Origin: Cristatella mucedo
Lineage: Eukaryota > Bryozoa > Phylactolaemata > Cristatellidae
Length of the DNA stretch: 64,000 bases
Direction: 5' to 3'
Assembly (NCBI GenBank): GCA_009760855.2
Contig: WPIO01000001.1
Location: forward strand, 6,418,501 to 6,482,500
Shown here in pieces: positions 1 to 12,830 of this stretch; within the stretch, counting starts at the first letter, position 1, and every line of letters begins with the position of its first letter. Both the position numbers and the translations under genes were made by a program. The notes beneath the pieces are model-generated. The model was not told where the DNA came from. It saw only the letters and a list, made by a program, of their open reading frames with translations, and made no database searches.

Positions 1-888
<888 letters not shown>

Positions 889-2085
889 TTACTGACTTTG
901 CTTCGTGCAGAACAATTATAAAGGCCAGAAGCAGATTAGTAGCTCCATTCAACTGTCCTAACATAGATCAGATGTCTTATCGGTTGATAATATCGGTGGC
1001 CTGCTTAAGAAGGTATCTATAGACTCCAGGTTCCAGCGAATTCAAAGATAATCCATAATCTTGCACTAATTAATAAAATGTTTCCCCTGGCCTCAATTTG
1101 ATCCTCAGATCTGTTCTATTTTCATTTTTTGTCGCGACCAAGCTGCTGAGAAATCTGTTATAAAACTTACCATTTGAAACTAACATCAGTGCGGATTGGC
1201 TCGCTAAGGATCTGACGATTATTAATAAAGGTTGCTTCTGTAGAGAAGTGAGACTGAGCTTGGCGCCTACGGTGTGCCGCGTACAGCTTTTCCGTTTGAA
1301 CGCGCGTTTAATAATTATTTGCAGCTGCTAGGGCAATATTCTTCACCTAAAGCCTACTCTACTGAAGACATAGATATTCATAAGCTGCTAAATTTGCCAG
1401 ATACGCGTAGTCTATTAGCAATTTGACCTGCAGTATCAGCCAGCAGCCACTTCGAAGCTCAAAGCACAGCTGGCCGACTTTATCTTGAGTTAGGCTCTCT
1501 AAAATGTCTAAACATTGATTACGACATGTCTAGTTCCTAATAATTGTCATTTAATAAACCGCCTAAATGTAGGTCATAACATATCCGGTTCCTAATCATT
1601 ATAATTCAGGAACTGTCATTAAAAATCTCTAGGCTGCCATAACTTGCTATGGTTGGTCCTGCGAGAAATGTTGACCTCTGTCGCATAAACAGCTCTACCC
1701 AAGGACAGGAGCTCGCTGTTAAGACATGAGCGTCCCAAATTGCTCAGTCGCCGCCCGCCGCATACTTACGCGTCAAGGAGGCAGCAACAGCGAGTTCTTA
1801 GCTGTGCTTTGAGGCGTCAGCTGTGCCAGTATTTGTCCCGCGTCTGTAAAACTAGCACCGTTAGGTGCGCTGCATTGTAGGCGAAGGACCTTAGTTCGGG
1901 AGCCTCTGTAGTGCGTTCTTAGCACTGTTTACCAGCTACAATGGTGATATTCAGTGAAAGAGTTACATTCATTAGCCTCTACACTTTTGGTTAATACTAG
2001 TCCGGAGACTTTCAGGGTGAAGGTCTCCGAGATTTTGTAACCTCTAATTCGCCTGCAAAGCTTCGAAGGGCTGTCAATTTTCACA
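889..2085. other. No feature recognised
   Basis: AT-leaning single-copy-looking sequence with no long open frame, no family of repeats shared with the rest of the window and no simple repeat. A short local similarity (about 1560-1625, repeated 'cctaat..tt' phrases) is too weak to call. Confidence 0.4.
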
Positions 2086-2089
2086 CATA

Positions 2090-2835
2090 CATCACCTGCA
2101 GAATCTGCTGGAAATCTAGGTGCCCTGTTCCAAAGAGACCTCTCACTAAAAGATCACATCAGCTCCGCAGCCAAGTCTGCCTACCCTTAGCTACGCACCA
2201 GTGCAAAGATTTGGGTTTTGGTTTTGACAGTTATACCCATTCCCAGTTGGTCCATGCTTTTATAACATCCGCTCTTGACGTGTGTGACTCACTACTTGCA
2301 GATCTACAGGCCTGTGCAATCAGGCTCTAACAGTTACTGTACAACTCTGCAGCTCGGCTTGTCTGTTGTTAGCTCCGCAGTTGCCACATCACACCATTTC
2401 TCGCCGACTTGAACTGGCAACCAGTAGAGCAGCGTGTGGAATTCAAGGTCACTTACTTCTAGGCACCTTTATTCTCTTGCTACAGCCTAACTATCCGAAC
2501 CACTCCCCAACTATGCTATATGCGTCGTCCCACCCGCTCTTCTCACTCAAATTAGCAAAGCCTTCAACCAACCTCAAATCCTTTGGAGCCTATGCCTTTG
2601 ATTCGCGTGCTCCCGTAGGCGGAAACTCACTTCCGACTGCCGTCTCGACATCCCCTGACTTGACGACAATTAAAAGAAGCAAAGAACGCACAACTTTTCC
2701 TCACAGCATTTGCTGAGTCATTGTAATCTGTCCTTTGTACTTTTGTGCATGCTGTCAATGTAAATGTAATCACTAACCATATTACGCTGAAGTAGCTGTG
2801 CAAGTTATATCAGCCAGGATATGACTGATAGTCAT
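2090..2835 (+). mobile_element. Decayed LINE A/C 3' fragment
   Basis: The translation around 2125-2190 resembles the reverse transcriptase thumb segment seen in better LINE copies here (LGxLFQRDLSLKDHISS). The stretch 2366-2716 then follows the LINE C-terminus, with the LxSFGAYAF and PDLTTIKRS phrases. Several frame changes and stops make it a dead copy. The standard 3' hairpin and ATT tail are not visible, so the 3' end is truncated or eroded. Non-LTR retrotransposon of the CR1/L2 group by its C-terminal LHWLPV-type family features. Confidence 0.75.
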
Positions 2836-3300
2836 TATTGGCGGTATCTGAATTGTAATGGCTAGGAACCGATTATGTGCAATGTATGGCTAGCCGAGGC
2901 CAGGACGCTGCGAATAGGCAGTCAGTTTTGATTCCGAAATTGGCAAAGGCATTCGAGCTGGTTTGAGCTCTAGGCCACAGAGCCGTTAATGTATAATACG
3001 TCACGGTCGCCGTTGAACGCCTGCAATCCTCCGGAGCTGCCAAATAGACTTCTCCACGGAACGGATACGGACTTCTTAAGCTGCGGTGGGAGCGCTTCGA
3101 CGCTGCCGTGTTCCGCTACTTTCGGCATGCTTACGCACATCGTTGCAGCACCTGCAAGTCTTTAGCCGTGCTCAAGGCTCGCACATAACCAGTATCATTC
3201 ACGCTTAGGCTGACACTAGCACTATTACGAGCGCTCTGTGCGAGACCTAGTTCTGTCGGACGTGGAAGCCGCACACCAAGTTTGTAACAACGCATCTTGA
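2836..3300. other. No feature recognised
   Basis: Sequence between two LINE fragments. A 66-codon reverse frame shows no motif. It may be an eroded repeat, but nothing specific supports that. Confidence 0.35.
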
Positions 3301-3302
3301 CA

Positions 3303-3416
3303 CTGTATGCTACCATTAGCAATACGGTCATGCTTCCTTTACAGCAGATGTAAAGCGCCTAGAAGGAGAAGTTCTCTGAAGGTGCTATATACATGTTTTA
3401 TTATTACTATCATTAA
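3303..3416 (+). mobile_element. LINE A 3' end, 5'-truncated
   Basis: Matches the 3' untranslated end of LINE A: 'catgcttcctttacagcag', then the conserved hairpin starting AAAGCGCCTAGA and closing near GGTGCTATA, and an ATT-rich tail. Only about 110 bp survive, a typical very short 5'-truncated insertion. Confidence 0.8.
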
Positions 3417-3464
3417 ACCTACCAGTCCCGCCTATCATTTTGGACTGGCGAGTCTTTATCTCTA

Positions 3465-3721
3465 CTATTTATCACAGCATTTAGCGGGTCCCTGCGATTC
3501 GACTTTTATGTGCTTATACGTACTGACACTGTGCATGCTGCCACTAACCATGCTTGCATGCTGACCCTGTGCATGTTACCTCTAACCGCGTTATTCTTGT
3601 TGTTATTGAGCATGCTACCACTGACCATTCGGTCGTGTTTCCTTTGCAGAAAATATAAAGCGCCTAGAGAGAGAATGAGTTCTCAGATGGTACTTCATCG
3701 AGTGCATTATTATTATTATTA
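3465..3721 (+). mobile_element. LINE A 3' end, 5'-truncated
   Basis: Begins in the last codons and 3' UTR of LINE A (phrase 'agcgggtccctgcgattcg', also in the copies ending at 8056 and 61262). It continues through the 'tgcatgctgccactaacca' repeats and the terminal hairpin (AAAGCGCCTAGAGAGAGA...) to an (ATT)n tail. It directly follows another LINE A tail in the same orientation. Confidence 0.88.
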
Positions 3722-6015
3722 CAAATTAAAGCGAGAAAGTCGGTCACACCTCAAGATGGCGCACTTGCGTCACGTTGATATATGGCGCTCTTCTTCAAGC
3801 GGCAAGATAGCGCAGTGATGTTTTACTTGACAGAAATACTGTGACTCAACGAAGTGACTCCGCAGTGAGCTGCAGTGAGCTGATCGTTGCAATGGATCCG
3901 GAACAAAGGACAGTAAAGCGAGCAGACTGTACGTGTAACTACTATACAGTTAACGATTAGAGGGGGAAAGCAGCGGCAGCAGCCGTGTAATGTCGCACTG
4001 CCGAAACTCGACGGAAACGTCGCCTACGACAAACTCTACAATATGATGAGACTGAAGAAGAATCCAGGGAGCATAGTGCTGTCAAAGCTCAGCGAAAGTC
4101 TCACTTACGACTAAGTCAACAACGGGGAGCTACAGAAGGTGAGGTGCGAGCACTTCACGACCCAGATTGTCTGCGTTAGTCCTTTCCCGAGAGTAGGACG
4201 TTAGTCCTTTCCCGAGAGTAGGACGGGCTCACAAGCTTGGCCGGCCAGACATTCAGGCCCGCATTGCGATATAAAACTGAAATTCTTTCGGGCAAAAGCC
4301 ACCACGCATCTACAGCGACGTAGGAGGCGCCTGCTAAATTTGACGAACCTTCTATCACTTCCAGCCATCACTAATACAGACCACAGCCCATGTCTTCTTC
4401 AGAGTAACTCTCTCGAGTGTGTGACTAGATCTAGTATTCGTAGATTTTCAAATTGCTTATTTAATTCTTTAGATTGTTCGCCAGAGTGCGTGAATAGCTG
4501 CCCAAACGCAGTGGTTTAGGAACTTTTGAATGAGGATACATTAATAGCCCAGAGTGGTCCTAGGTAGAAGACCCGCCAAATAAAAAATGCTCAATGAATT
4601 AGCACATTGAGCAGCTTAGTAGAAACGCGGTATTTACTTCACGGAACCTATGGCATTTCCATCGCGCTAGTACTATTCATTAGCAAGCTTTGAAAACATT
4701 TCACCCTTCCCACTTTGAATTTCACTCGAAGACGCTTGAAACAGTGTTGGATACGCCCCTCAGAAGAAAGCGAATTAGTGCGCCCAGCATGCATGTTTAT
4801 TGTCCTCTTCGTACATTGATTGGTACTGTTGATGGCAACCTCAGTCTGACCGATGCGAGGACTCCATGCATCTTATCACTGCAGCATTTCGAACAGTCTT
4901 TGTCGTTTTCAAAAAGATTCATAATGAAGTGTCGGTGTCCTAAATTAGTCAAACTGCACAGGCCGGCACACCGCTTTTGTAGCGCTATTCCATTACTAAA
5001 GCATTTCTTATTCGTAGACGGTGGAGCTAAGCCGAGCTATAGTATCCAGGCGATAGGCTTTTCAGGTCGCCGCCTAGTCCTAACTGTCACACTGGCAGTG
5101 CATACCACCAGGCTCCGAGATATGTTAATTCGCGAGCCACCAGTTATCGTGCCGGCTCGATCCAACTCCGGGGCTTCAACCTTATCCTAGTCAATTACGG
5201 TTGCCATAGGGTTGTCGGTACGGCATAGCTCGCCGTCCAGTCTGCGGCTTCAGAACGGATGCTACGAGCGAGTCCTGAGTCATCAGTAACAGCGAGTCCT
5301 GGCCTGCGAATAGCTGAGGCGGCTCGGCCCAGCTCAACTCGGCCGACAGCCCCGTAAAACTAGCGTAACCTGGACGAATGCTTCCGGCCTGCCGGGCAGA
5401 GGCAAGGCTGCATTGAAGCAGGTGTCAAATCGAGCGGCAGCAGACAGCAAAAGCGAGCGGCAGAGTCTGGCGGCTACTCCCAAAACCGTGCAACCAATCA
5501 GCAACATCTCGTTCTTCAAACTTAATGCTAACGAATGTAGGGCGTGCGAACTTACTGCACACTGGATTGCTGCTCCGCCGGTTAGTGCGTGGGATAACAT
5601 TGACTACTTCGAGCGCATCAGCGTGCCGACTACTTTGGCTGCACTGGCGCAGTTATATCACCGCTTCCTTCAGCTGGCCGTCAGCTGCCCGGAAGCCCGT
5701 GCGAAAACAACGACGTCGATCTACCAGCCAAAGCCCGAGCGCCCGCTTGTAGGGTTGGGTAATTGCAAAAAGCGATCGAATGGCTTTATTCTTCGCGGTC
5801 AGAATTTCTTTATCCACGTATCTCGGTTCACCCTTGTGCGTTTTGTTCTGTTCTTCATTATAGTTTTTTCCCCAATTCTCCCCCAGAAAGCCTTTCGTTT
5901 TTACCCTCGCGATATCAGTGAGTGCATAAAAAATATAGTAGCTGATTTGACAGCTCATTTGCTTAGCATCAGAATAGCCTTGACAGCTACTGCCGTCGCT
6001 TGCAGTCGGTAATAT
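3722..6015. other. No gene recognised
   Basis: About 2.3 kb with two longer + open frames (4690-5190, 166 codons; 5413-6012, 199 codons). Neither shows a recognisable domain, signal peptide or credible splice site, and the second overlaps comparable open frames on both strands, as chance frames do. A possible coding-like run lies near 3985-4110 (KLDGNVAYDKLYNMMRLKK) but is not recognised as any family. Confidence 0.4.
4175..4224. repeat. 25-bp tandem duplication
   Basis: The 25-base unit beginning GTTAGTCCTTTCCCGAGAG occurs twice back to back without a mismatch, consistent with a recent local duplication. Confidence 0.95.
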
Positions 6016-6112
6016 TGGATTGACCGGTGCAGGATTCGAACCCACACCCTCTGTCGTGAAGAGCGAGCTCCTTACTTCAGTATCAGACGACCGTGATAGC
6101 CCAGAGCTAGTT
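6016..6112 (-). mobile_element. SINE-2 tRNA-like head (partial)
   Basis: On the reverse strand this reads like a tRNA-derived SINE head. A GGTTCGAATCC-type B box is visible as 'ggattcgaaccc' in forward orientation, preceded by 'gctcttcacgac', which the copies at 19139 and 33488 share. The body and tail are missing, so this is a truncated or eroded copy rather than a functional tRNA gene. Confidence 0.7.
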
Positions 6113-6175
6113 TAATGTGGAAGCATTAGTATGGCCCAGTATAGTTAGTTTAATGTGGAAAAATTAGTATGGTTT
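6112..6175. repeat. Imperfect ~40-bp tandem duplication
   Basis: The phrase 'tagtttaatgtgga' followed by 'attagtatgg' appears twice about 40 bp apart with small differences. Confidence 0.75.
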
Positions 6176-6705
6176 GTGCAGCTCGCTGAGCAAAGGTTTG
6201 GGAAAGATAAACGATATCTTCATCATCTTGTGAAATTAAAACTTACATATGGTCATCTAATACTGACTACTTAGAATGTAGATGGTCACCGTCGTATTAG
6301 ATAGGCTTCACAGAAACGAAGTACACCAATTTAATTTTGGTATCTTCCGCTTTTTTTCTGTATCCAGCCACGTGGCTTCTTAATGAATGCTTGTCAGAAA
6401 TGTGAGCTGGTTTAATCGTTTGCCTCTTCCAGCAATTCGCTCCACCACACATGTAATCGAACTTCCTTTGTTGATAGCAAAGGCACAACCAATTGAGATT
6501 TGAGTGCTGCATGCGCAGACGTGTTTAACAGCAGATACTCACTGTTTAGCCAAGCCGAAACGTGGGCGCTCATTTGCTTAGCCCAAGCTAATTAGATGCC
6601 TCTCGAGATGCTTTACAGTCTCTTCGCTCCGAGATTCGGATGCCGAGGCGGATACACAGCCGTCCATTTTTTTGAAATGGGAAAAACAGCTGAGCGACGC
6701 AGACT
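6176..6705. other. No feature recognised
   Basis: AT-rich interval between a SINE head and a LINE A copy. A 71-codon reverse frame has no recognisable motif. Confidence 0.4.
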
Positions 6706-6709
6706 TTCA

Positions 6710-7372
6710 CGTTGGCCGCTACACGGTGCTCAATGCTCCAAAGCAGACCAGTAAAACTCTGCCGTCCAGGCGTAGCAAGTAAGTTTCAGTCGGGCTTTAG
6801 AGCGAATCACTCCGCCGAGTCAGCACTGCTGCGATTGGAAAGCGAGCATCTCAGGAATTGGGCAAAAATGGGCGGAATTGGGCAAAGTGTATCGGCTAGC
6901 TCTGCCTGGATTGTCAGCTTTTGATGCTGCGTGGATTGCCGAATCCTACCAGAGCACCTATTTATTGTCAAAGCTTATCTCTCTCGTAGCCTCTGCACGA
7001 GATCTTGATTACCTCTTCCAAGATGACTTGTCACTAGATGATCGCATCAACTCCTTTTTCGAGTTTGCCTACTTTCAGCTACGTAAAACATTGCTAAAAG
7101 TTTAGCTCGCTGGATAAGGAAATTGCCAAAGCGTCATCGGGCTTGGACGTATAAAAGGACGCCACAATCAAGCTCGGCCATGCATTCTTGACATAGTAAT
7201 AATACACTTGATAAAGCGCCCTCAGAGAAATCAATCTTTCGTGGCGCTTTACATTTGCTGCAAAGACATCCCAACTAGACTTGTATTTCTCTCTACTTGT
7301 AGGTCGAACTGCTCATGCAGCAATACGCTTACATTTGGTGCAAAATTTGGCAGCCAGGCTCATCTTTCGTAA
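6710..7372 (+). mobile_element. LINE A internal fragment with deletions
   Basis: Translation shows the reverse transcriptase phrases ASKFQSGFRANHSAESALLR, then a jump to LGxLFQDDLSLDDRI-type thumb sequence, then TIKLGHAFLT continuing after a 71-bp nested insertion as TSQLDLYFSLL. The YADD-containing palm core between these blocks is absent, so the copy is internally deleted. It ends where a second LINE A copy begins (about 7373). Confidence 0.85.
7194..7264 (-). mobile_element. 71-bp LINE A 3' tail nested in LINE A
   Basis: A short reverse-oriented LINE A 3' end (ATT tail, GCGCCCTCAGAGA hairpin, TTTGCTGCAAA) interrupts the coding track of the surrounding LINE. GACA flanks it on both sides (7190-7193 and 7265-7268), a plausible 4-bp target-site duplication. 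Removing it restores the reading HAFLT-TSQLDL expected from other copies. Confidence 0.85.
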
Positions 7373-8056
7373 ACGTCTCGACTTCTGCAACTCACTGCTC
7401 GCTGGCCTACCGGCATGTGCGATCAGGCGATTACAGTTGGTGCAAAACTCCACAGCTAGGTTTGTCTGTCGTGAGCGTCGCAGTTGCCACATTACTCCAC
7501 TTCTCGCCGACCTGCACTGGCTACCAGTCAAGCAACGGATTGACTTCAAGGTTTTGTCGCTCACTTTTAGGTCACCTCATTCTTTGGCTGCAGCCTATCT
7601 CTCAAATATACTCCCCCATCAGGCCAAGCATCGTCCCACCCGCTTTTCGGAATCCAACAGTCTACAAATACCTCGTACAAACCTCAAATCCTTTGGAGAC
7701 CGTGCATTTAGTTCGTATGCTCCCAAAGCCTGGAACTCCCTCCCGACCTGCGTCAGAACATCCCCTGGCTTGACCACATTTAAAAGGAACTTAAAACACA
7801 CCTATTTAGGACAGCATTTAGTGGGTCCCTGTGATTCATCCTTCATGTGCTTATGCGTGCTGACACTGTGCATGCTTCCACTAACCACATTTGCATGCTG
7901 ACCCTGTGCATGTCATCTCTAACCATGTTATTCATTTTGTTTTTTTGTCAAGCATGATTTTACTCACTATTCAATTGCATTTCCCTTTGCAGCAAATGTA
8001 AAGCGCCTAGAGAGAGATTGAGTTCTCTGAGGGCGCTTTATCAAGTGTATTATTAT
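7373..8056 (+). mobile_element. LINE A 3' portion
   Basis: Starts at the codons for RLDFCNSLLAGLPA and reads through the family C-terminus (LHWLPVKQRIDFKVLSLTF, then RAFSSYAPKAWNSLP and LTTFKRNL). The full 3' UTR, terminal hairpin and (ATT)n tail follow. The C-terminal frame is almost intact and this copy is close to those at 30234 and 60595, so it is fairly young. Its 5' end falls inside an older LINE A copy. Confidence 0.9.
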
Positions 8057-8059
8057 TAA

Positions 8060-8572
8060 CGTCGAAACTGCCGCATTAGACCGCAGCTCATCGATCTGCA
8101 CTGGCTGGCCATCGAGCAGCCTATCGATATCAGGACTCTGCCACTCACATTCAAGTTATCTCTTGCTCCGGCCTATCTATCTGAATTAGTTTCACTTTCA
8201 GGCCTCCCGTCGCACCGCCCGGTCGTCTGGCTCTGGTCGATTACTTGTGCCCCCACTAGCCTCCAATCCCTTGGAGACCTCGCCACAAGTGACTACCCTC
8301 TCAAAACTTGGAACTGACTACCGACCATCCTAAGTCATCCCCTGATCTGACGAAATGCAAAAGGAAGCTAAAAGCCTACCTGTTCCACACGACCTTTGCT
8401 CTATCTCACTAAACTTTCCGTATGTGATGGCTGTGCGTTATGAAACTGTGCCGCACATAGTAACAAAGAGCAAAAACGACATTATTTTAGCAAATGCAAA
8501 GCGCCTAGAAAGAGATTAAGTTCTCTGAGGGCGCTTTATCAAGTGCAATATTATTATTATTATTATTAATAG
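8060..8572 (+). mobile_element. Older LINE A-like 3' portion
   Basis: Diverged copy: 'atctgcactggctggccatc' equals the LHWLPV region, and the later parts match SFGD and PDLTK codons with frame breaks. It ends in the usual hairpin (AAAGCGCCTAGAAAGAGATT...) and an (ATT)n tail. It abuts the tail of the previous copy head-to-tail. Confidence 0.85.
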
Positions 8573-8862
8573 CGCTCTAGTGGGCCAGTATTTTTGCTCC
8601 GTTCTGTGTTTGCCTGTGCTTGATTGAGTCCACGTTACTAACCGGGGGCCTACTAACTAGTGTGCGTGTCTTGTTATGTGCTTTTGCATGCCTTTCTAAA
8701 AATTCTGTTTGGGTTTTGTTGCATGCTTGCCTGAGCAAGATACTTTGATTACAATTACCTAGCAGCTATTACTACCCTTGTAACAAGTTTTAGAGCATCT
8801 ACGTAGAGATTAAGTTCTCTTAGGATGCTATATGAAAGACCTCTTATGAGGATTATTATTAA
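8573..8862 (+). mobile_element. LINE C 3' UTR and tail
   Basis: Resembles the 3' end of the LINE copy finishing near 29255: 'tgcatgcttgcctgagcaag' region, then AGATTAAGTTCTCTTAGGATGCTATA, ending 'gattattatta'. The hairpin variant TTCTCTTAGG differs from LINE A (TTCTCTGAGG). Confidence 0.75.
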
Positions 8863-9539
8863 GCATCATTTGTAAAATTGACAGATAAAATGTGGGGGAA
8901 TAGCAAAGCATATTTCGCTGCAAACAAGATTACCATGATGGAGAAGATCTCGTTGGTCAAGGACTGCTGCGATTATATTAAAGTCATATTAAAGACAGAT
9001 TTAAAATGAATGATATTACGCAGAAAATCAAAACGTTCTAAATGACGAGGTTCGTTGAGCTATTACTGAAAGGTACTAATGAACATACACTAGTCCGTAA
9101 AAGATGGCACTACACGCTCATCCAACAGGCTTACTAGTATCAGCTCAATCACGCTTATGATCTTTTAGGGTGAACCTCGGGGAAACGTGGCTTTCTTCGG
9201 GAAAGCACTGAACTGGCTGACGTGCAAATATTTCACAGGGCTTATTATGCCTCGGCACGAGATAATGAAGGGGACATTCGCACCGTTTTGTCGATGTTCG
9301 CATGGCGGCTTCCCGCGGAGCACTCACGAAGGCGGCAGCAGAAGGCCTTTGAAACCAGAAAACTAACGTGGCTACTTCACTTTAACCGAAAATCAAAGTG
9401 TACAATCTATTGCCAAACCAAATCCACGACGTTCGACTCGCGAGCCATAAAGCAACTAACCACCGAGCCTGGAACCAGGTAGGCCTTAAAGGTCACTCGC
9501 TCGCTCGCTCGCATGGAAAGAAGGACATGCTCTTTCTAA
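8863..9539. other. No feature recognised
   Basis: No long open frame with motif. A short (CTCG)n run sits at about 9496-9512. Around 9440-9480 the sequence has a vague tRNA-like look but no convincing A/B boxes. Confidence 0.4.
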
Positions 9540-10625
9540 TGCAGTCTGGCCAACGATTGTGATTTCACGAATAAGGGCAATACGCTGCGATACACGGCAA
9601 TACAGCTGCCATTTCCACAATAAGCGTCGCCAAACTTCGGCTGCGATTCTAAATAATGGTTTTCCTGATTAACCAACCAGACTTTCTGCGTTACGCATGT
9701 GCACTGTCATGCTGCGGTCCCCAAGCGCCTTGCCCAGCGAGCCTCCTTAAGTGTTCAAGCTGATATACTGCTGTCCTTTCCGAAGTAAGCTTCGCGAAAC
9801 TTTGGCATTGATTTCAAATTGTAGAGATTGTAGTGTTCCATGTTTACCCACCAAATTGTCAGAGATCTCGCCCAATCTCTCTCTCGATAGCCTGACCCAA
9901 CGATCCGCCCTGCATTTTTTAACTGCGACACTGATCTCATTTCCTCAGTAATCATTACGAATGGTTTCCTGGTTTAAGCAACGAATTTCACGCCATTGCG
10001 CAAGTGCATTCACTTGCAATGGACTCGAATGGACCGGCCCAGGAAGCCGCCCTACATTTCCATACTGCGATGCAGCTGCCACTTCCACAATAGATGTCAC
10101 GGAAATGCGGTTTCGATTTCGCAATTTAGAGAACAGTGAACCAGACTCACCCACTAAATTTCAAATAATTTCGCATGCACGCTCTCATGCAATGGCCTCC
10201 AGTGGCCCGGCCTGCCATAATTTTTAAATTTCAATACTGCTGCTATTTCCGCCATTGGGACTGAAAACCTGCGGTTTTGATTCCATGTAAGAGAAAATAG
10301 TGTTCAGGATTTACCCACCAAATTTCATGCGATTGGGCAAATGCGTTCTCAAGCAACGGCCATCAATTGCCCGGCCCAGTGGGCCGCAATAAATATTCGA
10401 GCTTCGATGCAGCTGCTATTTCCCCAATAGATGTCTGCGGTTTTGATTCCAAATTATAGAGAACGGTGTTCTATGTTTAGCAAATGAATTTCCCGCGATT
10501 GCACAGGCACGTTCTCGTGTAATGCCTTTAATTGGCCAGGCCCTATGAGCCGCCCTAAATTTTCGAACTACGACACAGTCGCTATTTTAAATATAAGCGT
10601 CGGACAGCTACGGCTTCAAGCCGTT
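9540..10625 (+). repeat. ~165-bp-unit satellite, forward block
   Basis: About six to seven diverged copies of one unit in tandem. Landmarks recurring in each unit are 'gcagctgccatttccacaat', 'gcggttttgattcc', 'tttacccaccaaatt' and 'ggcccggcccag'. Anchor positions (about 9668, 9843, 9972, 10146, 10310, 10475) give spacings mostly of 165-175 bp. The same unit returns in inverted orientation near 12430-12830. Copies differ considerably, so the array is old. Confidence 0.85.
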
Positions 10626-12425
10626 ATTACTACATCCTGCGTTGCAATGTAACCAAAATATTCTTCATACCTATCGCAGGAAGTGTTCTAGTTATACAGT
10701 TCACCTTAATTAGCTTGCCACAGGCAGTTCTGGAATACATTGCTTACAGTACGGTAGTCAATCCAAACGCATTCATTTAATGGCGTACAGCAGATAGCAG
10801 CTCGTGTGGCCACCTTAACAATAAATAAGTCAGGGGAATTTATTCAAATAGATCACTTTAATTTTCTGATGATTTTCGCTTCAATTGATCCTCATTACAA
10901 TGCTGCAGCGTGACCCTGCAACAGCAGTAGAAGACTCCGTCGCCATCGAGTATGCAGCTATGCATAGCGTGAATTCCGTTGACGGTATAGTTTTCATTGC
11001 TGCGCCCTTGCTGTGCCATTTCTGCGGGCTCGCTCTGCGCGCTCGCACCTTTTTGTCCAGGTTTTTTATTTCAGGCTCCCGGGACTTTACATGCTATCAA
11101 AAGACCGTCGTAGATAATGCAAAATCGTTTCTCTTCTTGCCGAGAGCATGCAAAAGCTGCCACCACCCGTACTGTTCATTCTTTTCCATCGAATGTTATG
11201 TGCATGATGGCATTTAGAGATGTGCGTTATGCGATGTGAACATTCTCACGGATAAGCGTTACGTGCTGCAAGTCGAGGAACTGCCGGCCCGAACTGTGCC
11301 GAACGAGAATATATTTAAGGCTACGAAGTGGTGAAGTTCCTGTCACGATGTCAAAACTTGAGTCGCGCGATTAGGGCTCTAGGCCTTATTGTTCGTCCAA
11401 ACGCTACGATTCGCTTCGACCTGCGGGCTAGCTCGAATGCGCCAAGCCTCAGCTTTTTTAACCCTGTGGCAGTCATTCTTTTATTCTTGGAGCATTATGC
11501 GTCTTGCAATATAACAAATACGTCAAAATATCAACCCTCTTTTTGAAGTTTAGATCACTTTGAACCTCTAGCAGTCCCGACTTCCAAGTATAATGTAGAG
11601 TATTTTTGCCTCTCCTTAGCTGGCATCCCACACTTTATCTTTTAAATATTTGAAATGATCATGAATTGTATCTCAAAATATTTCCTTATAGACCATTGAA
11701 CTTAAATGTGCTTCAAGAGCGGTGCTACGACAGTCTTGATTGGAAAGTTGATGTAAAAGAAATACCCGGCGGCATTGACCAGAGGATTTTTTGAAGCGAA
11801 CATACGCTAGCAATTGCAAACACTCCGCTTGTGTAATTATTTCCAAAGTTATTTATTTTTAAGCTGGACGCATTACCTGAATATAGATATATTTGTACTC
11901 CATATTCATTACGTGAACACGCACGAAAGGAATTGCTACATTTAACTCGAACTCAATTGAAGCATTGCCATATCGTAAGTAATTTATTCCAGATTTGCTC
12001 GTAGCCTATTAATTAAGATGGACAGTTTTTGTCATGCATCGAACAGAAATCCCACATAACTAAGAACTTCATGAAACTGTATTTGTACCTGAATGTGCAT
12101 TAACAAGATGAAGGACTGTAAAGCTGTTGCCAAACCACGAATAGGTTCGACCCGGGAGTAAAGCAATGGACTAATTACAGGGCTTTGCGAGCGAGGCCAA
12201 AACCTGGGCTTAACATCAAGTTTAGGTTTAGCTCGTTTTGTTACGAGTATTTCAACAAGTAACGATGTTCTTGGGAATAACTTTAGAGTAGCAAGCTAAT
12301 CACTAAGAGAAGGCGGACAAGTTATTGGTCGGCTGCCAGTGGACTCCATTGCACTAGAACATTACTGCTTAATGCCATTAAAAAATGTGTGCGACCTTGC
12401 ATCGTAGAGTGTAGTAATTAAGGCG
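10626..12425. other. Interior between inverted satellite blocks
   Basis: About 1.8 kb of AT-rich DNA flanked by oppositely oriented arrays of the same satellite. It holds a 110-codon + frame (10885-11217, with a Cys-rich stretch CYQKTVV...CKSCHHPYC) and a 72-codon + frame, neither recognisable. If the arrays are terminal repeats of a foldback element, this would be its cargo. No transposase motif was found. Confidence 0.4.
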
Positions 12426-12830
12426 TGAACCGCAATTTCGGTAACCTTTGAAAATGGGGGAGGTGTATGGCAGCTCGAAATTGCATGACCGCTCGCTGGG
12501 CCGGGCCGTTTGAGGCCATTTCCTTAAAACGCGAAAGCGCAATTACACGAAATTCAGTGGGTAAACTCGGAACACCATAACACGCCTATAATATGGAATC
12601 AAAACCACAGCTGCACGACGCGTTGTGTGGAAATGGCAGCTGCATCACAGTTCGAATTTTTGTTTTGCTGCTCGCCGTGACGGGCCATCGGAGGCCATTG
12701 CATGCACGGTGTCGCGAAATTACGTTGGTAAACCTGGAAAACGGCTCGCTATAATACGAAATTCAAAGCCGCAATTGCACGACGCTCATTGCTTAAATGG
12801 CGGCTGTATCGGAGCGCAAAGAAGCCAATC
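12426..12830 (-). repeat. ~165-bp-unit satellite, inverted block
   Basis: About two and a half copies of the satellite seen at 9540-10625, on the opposite strand: 'ggaaatggcagctgc', 'gaatcaaaaccaca' and 'aaattcagtgggtaaac' are reverse complements of its landmarks. Spacing between the 'gaaatt..g.tgggtaaac' anchors is about 167 bp. The ATGGCGGCTG at 12797 is satellite sequence, not a start codon. Confidence 0.82.

Noticed and set aside
4690-6012. Open frames of 166 and 199 codons on the + strand
   Set aside because: No recognisable domain, equal-length frames overlap on both strands, and no splice or promoter support. Treated as chance frames.
9540-10625. CRISPR-like array
   Set aside because: Units are about 165 bp, diverged and contiguous, with no short constant repeats or spacers; the genome is eukaryotic.
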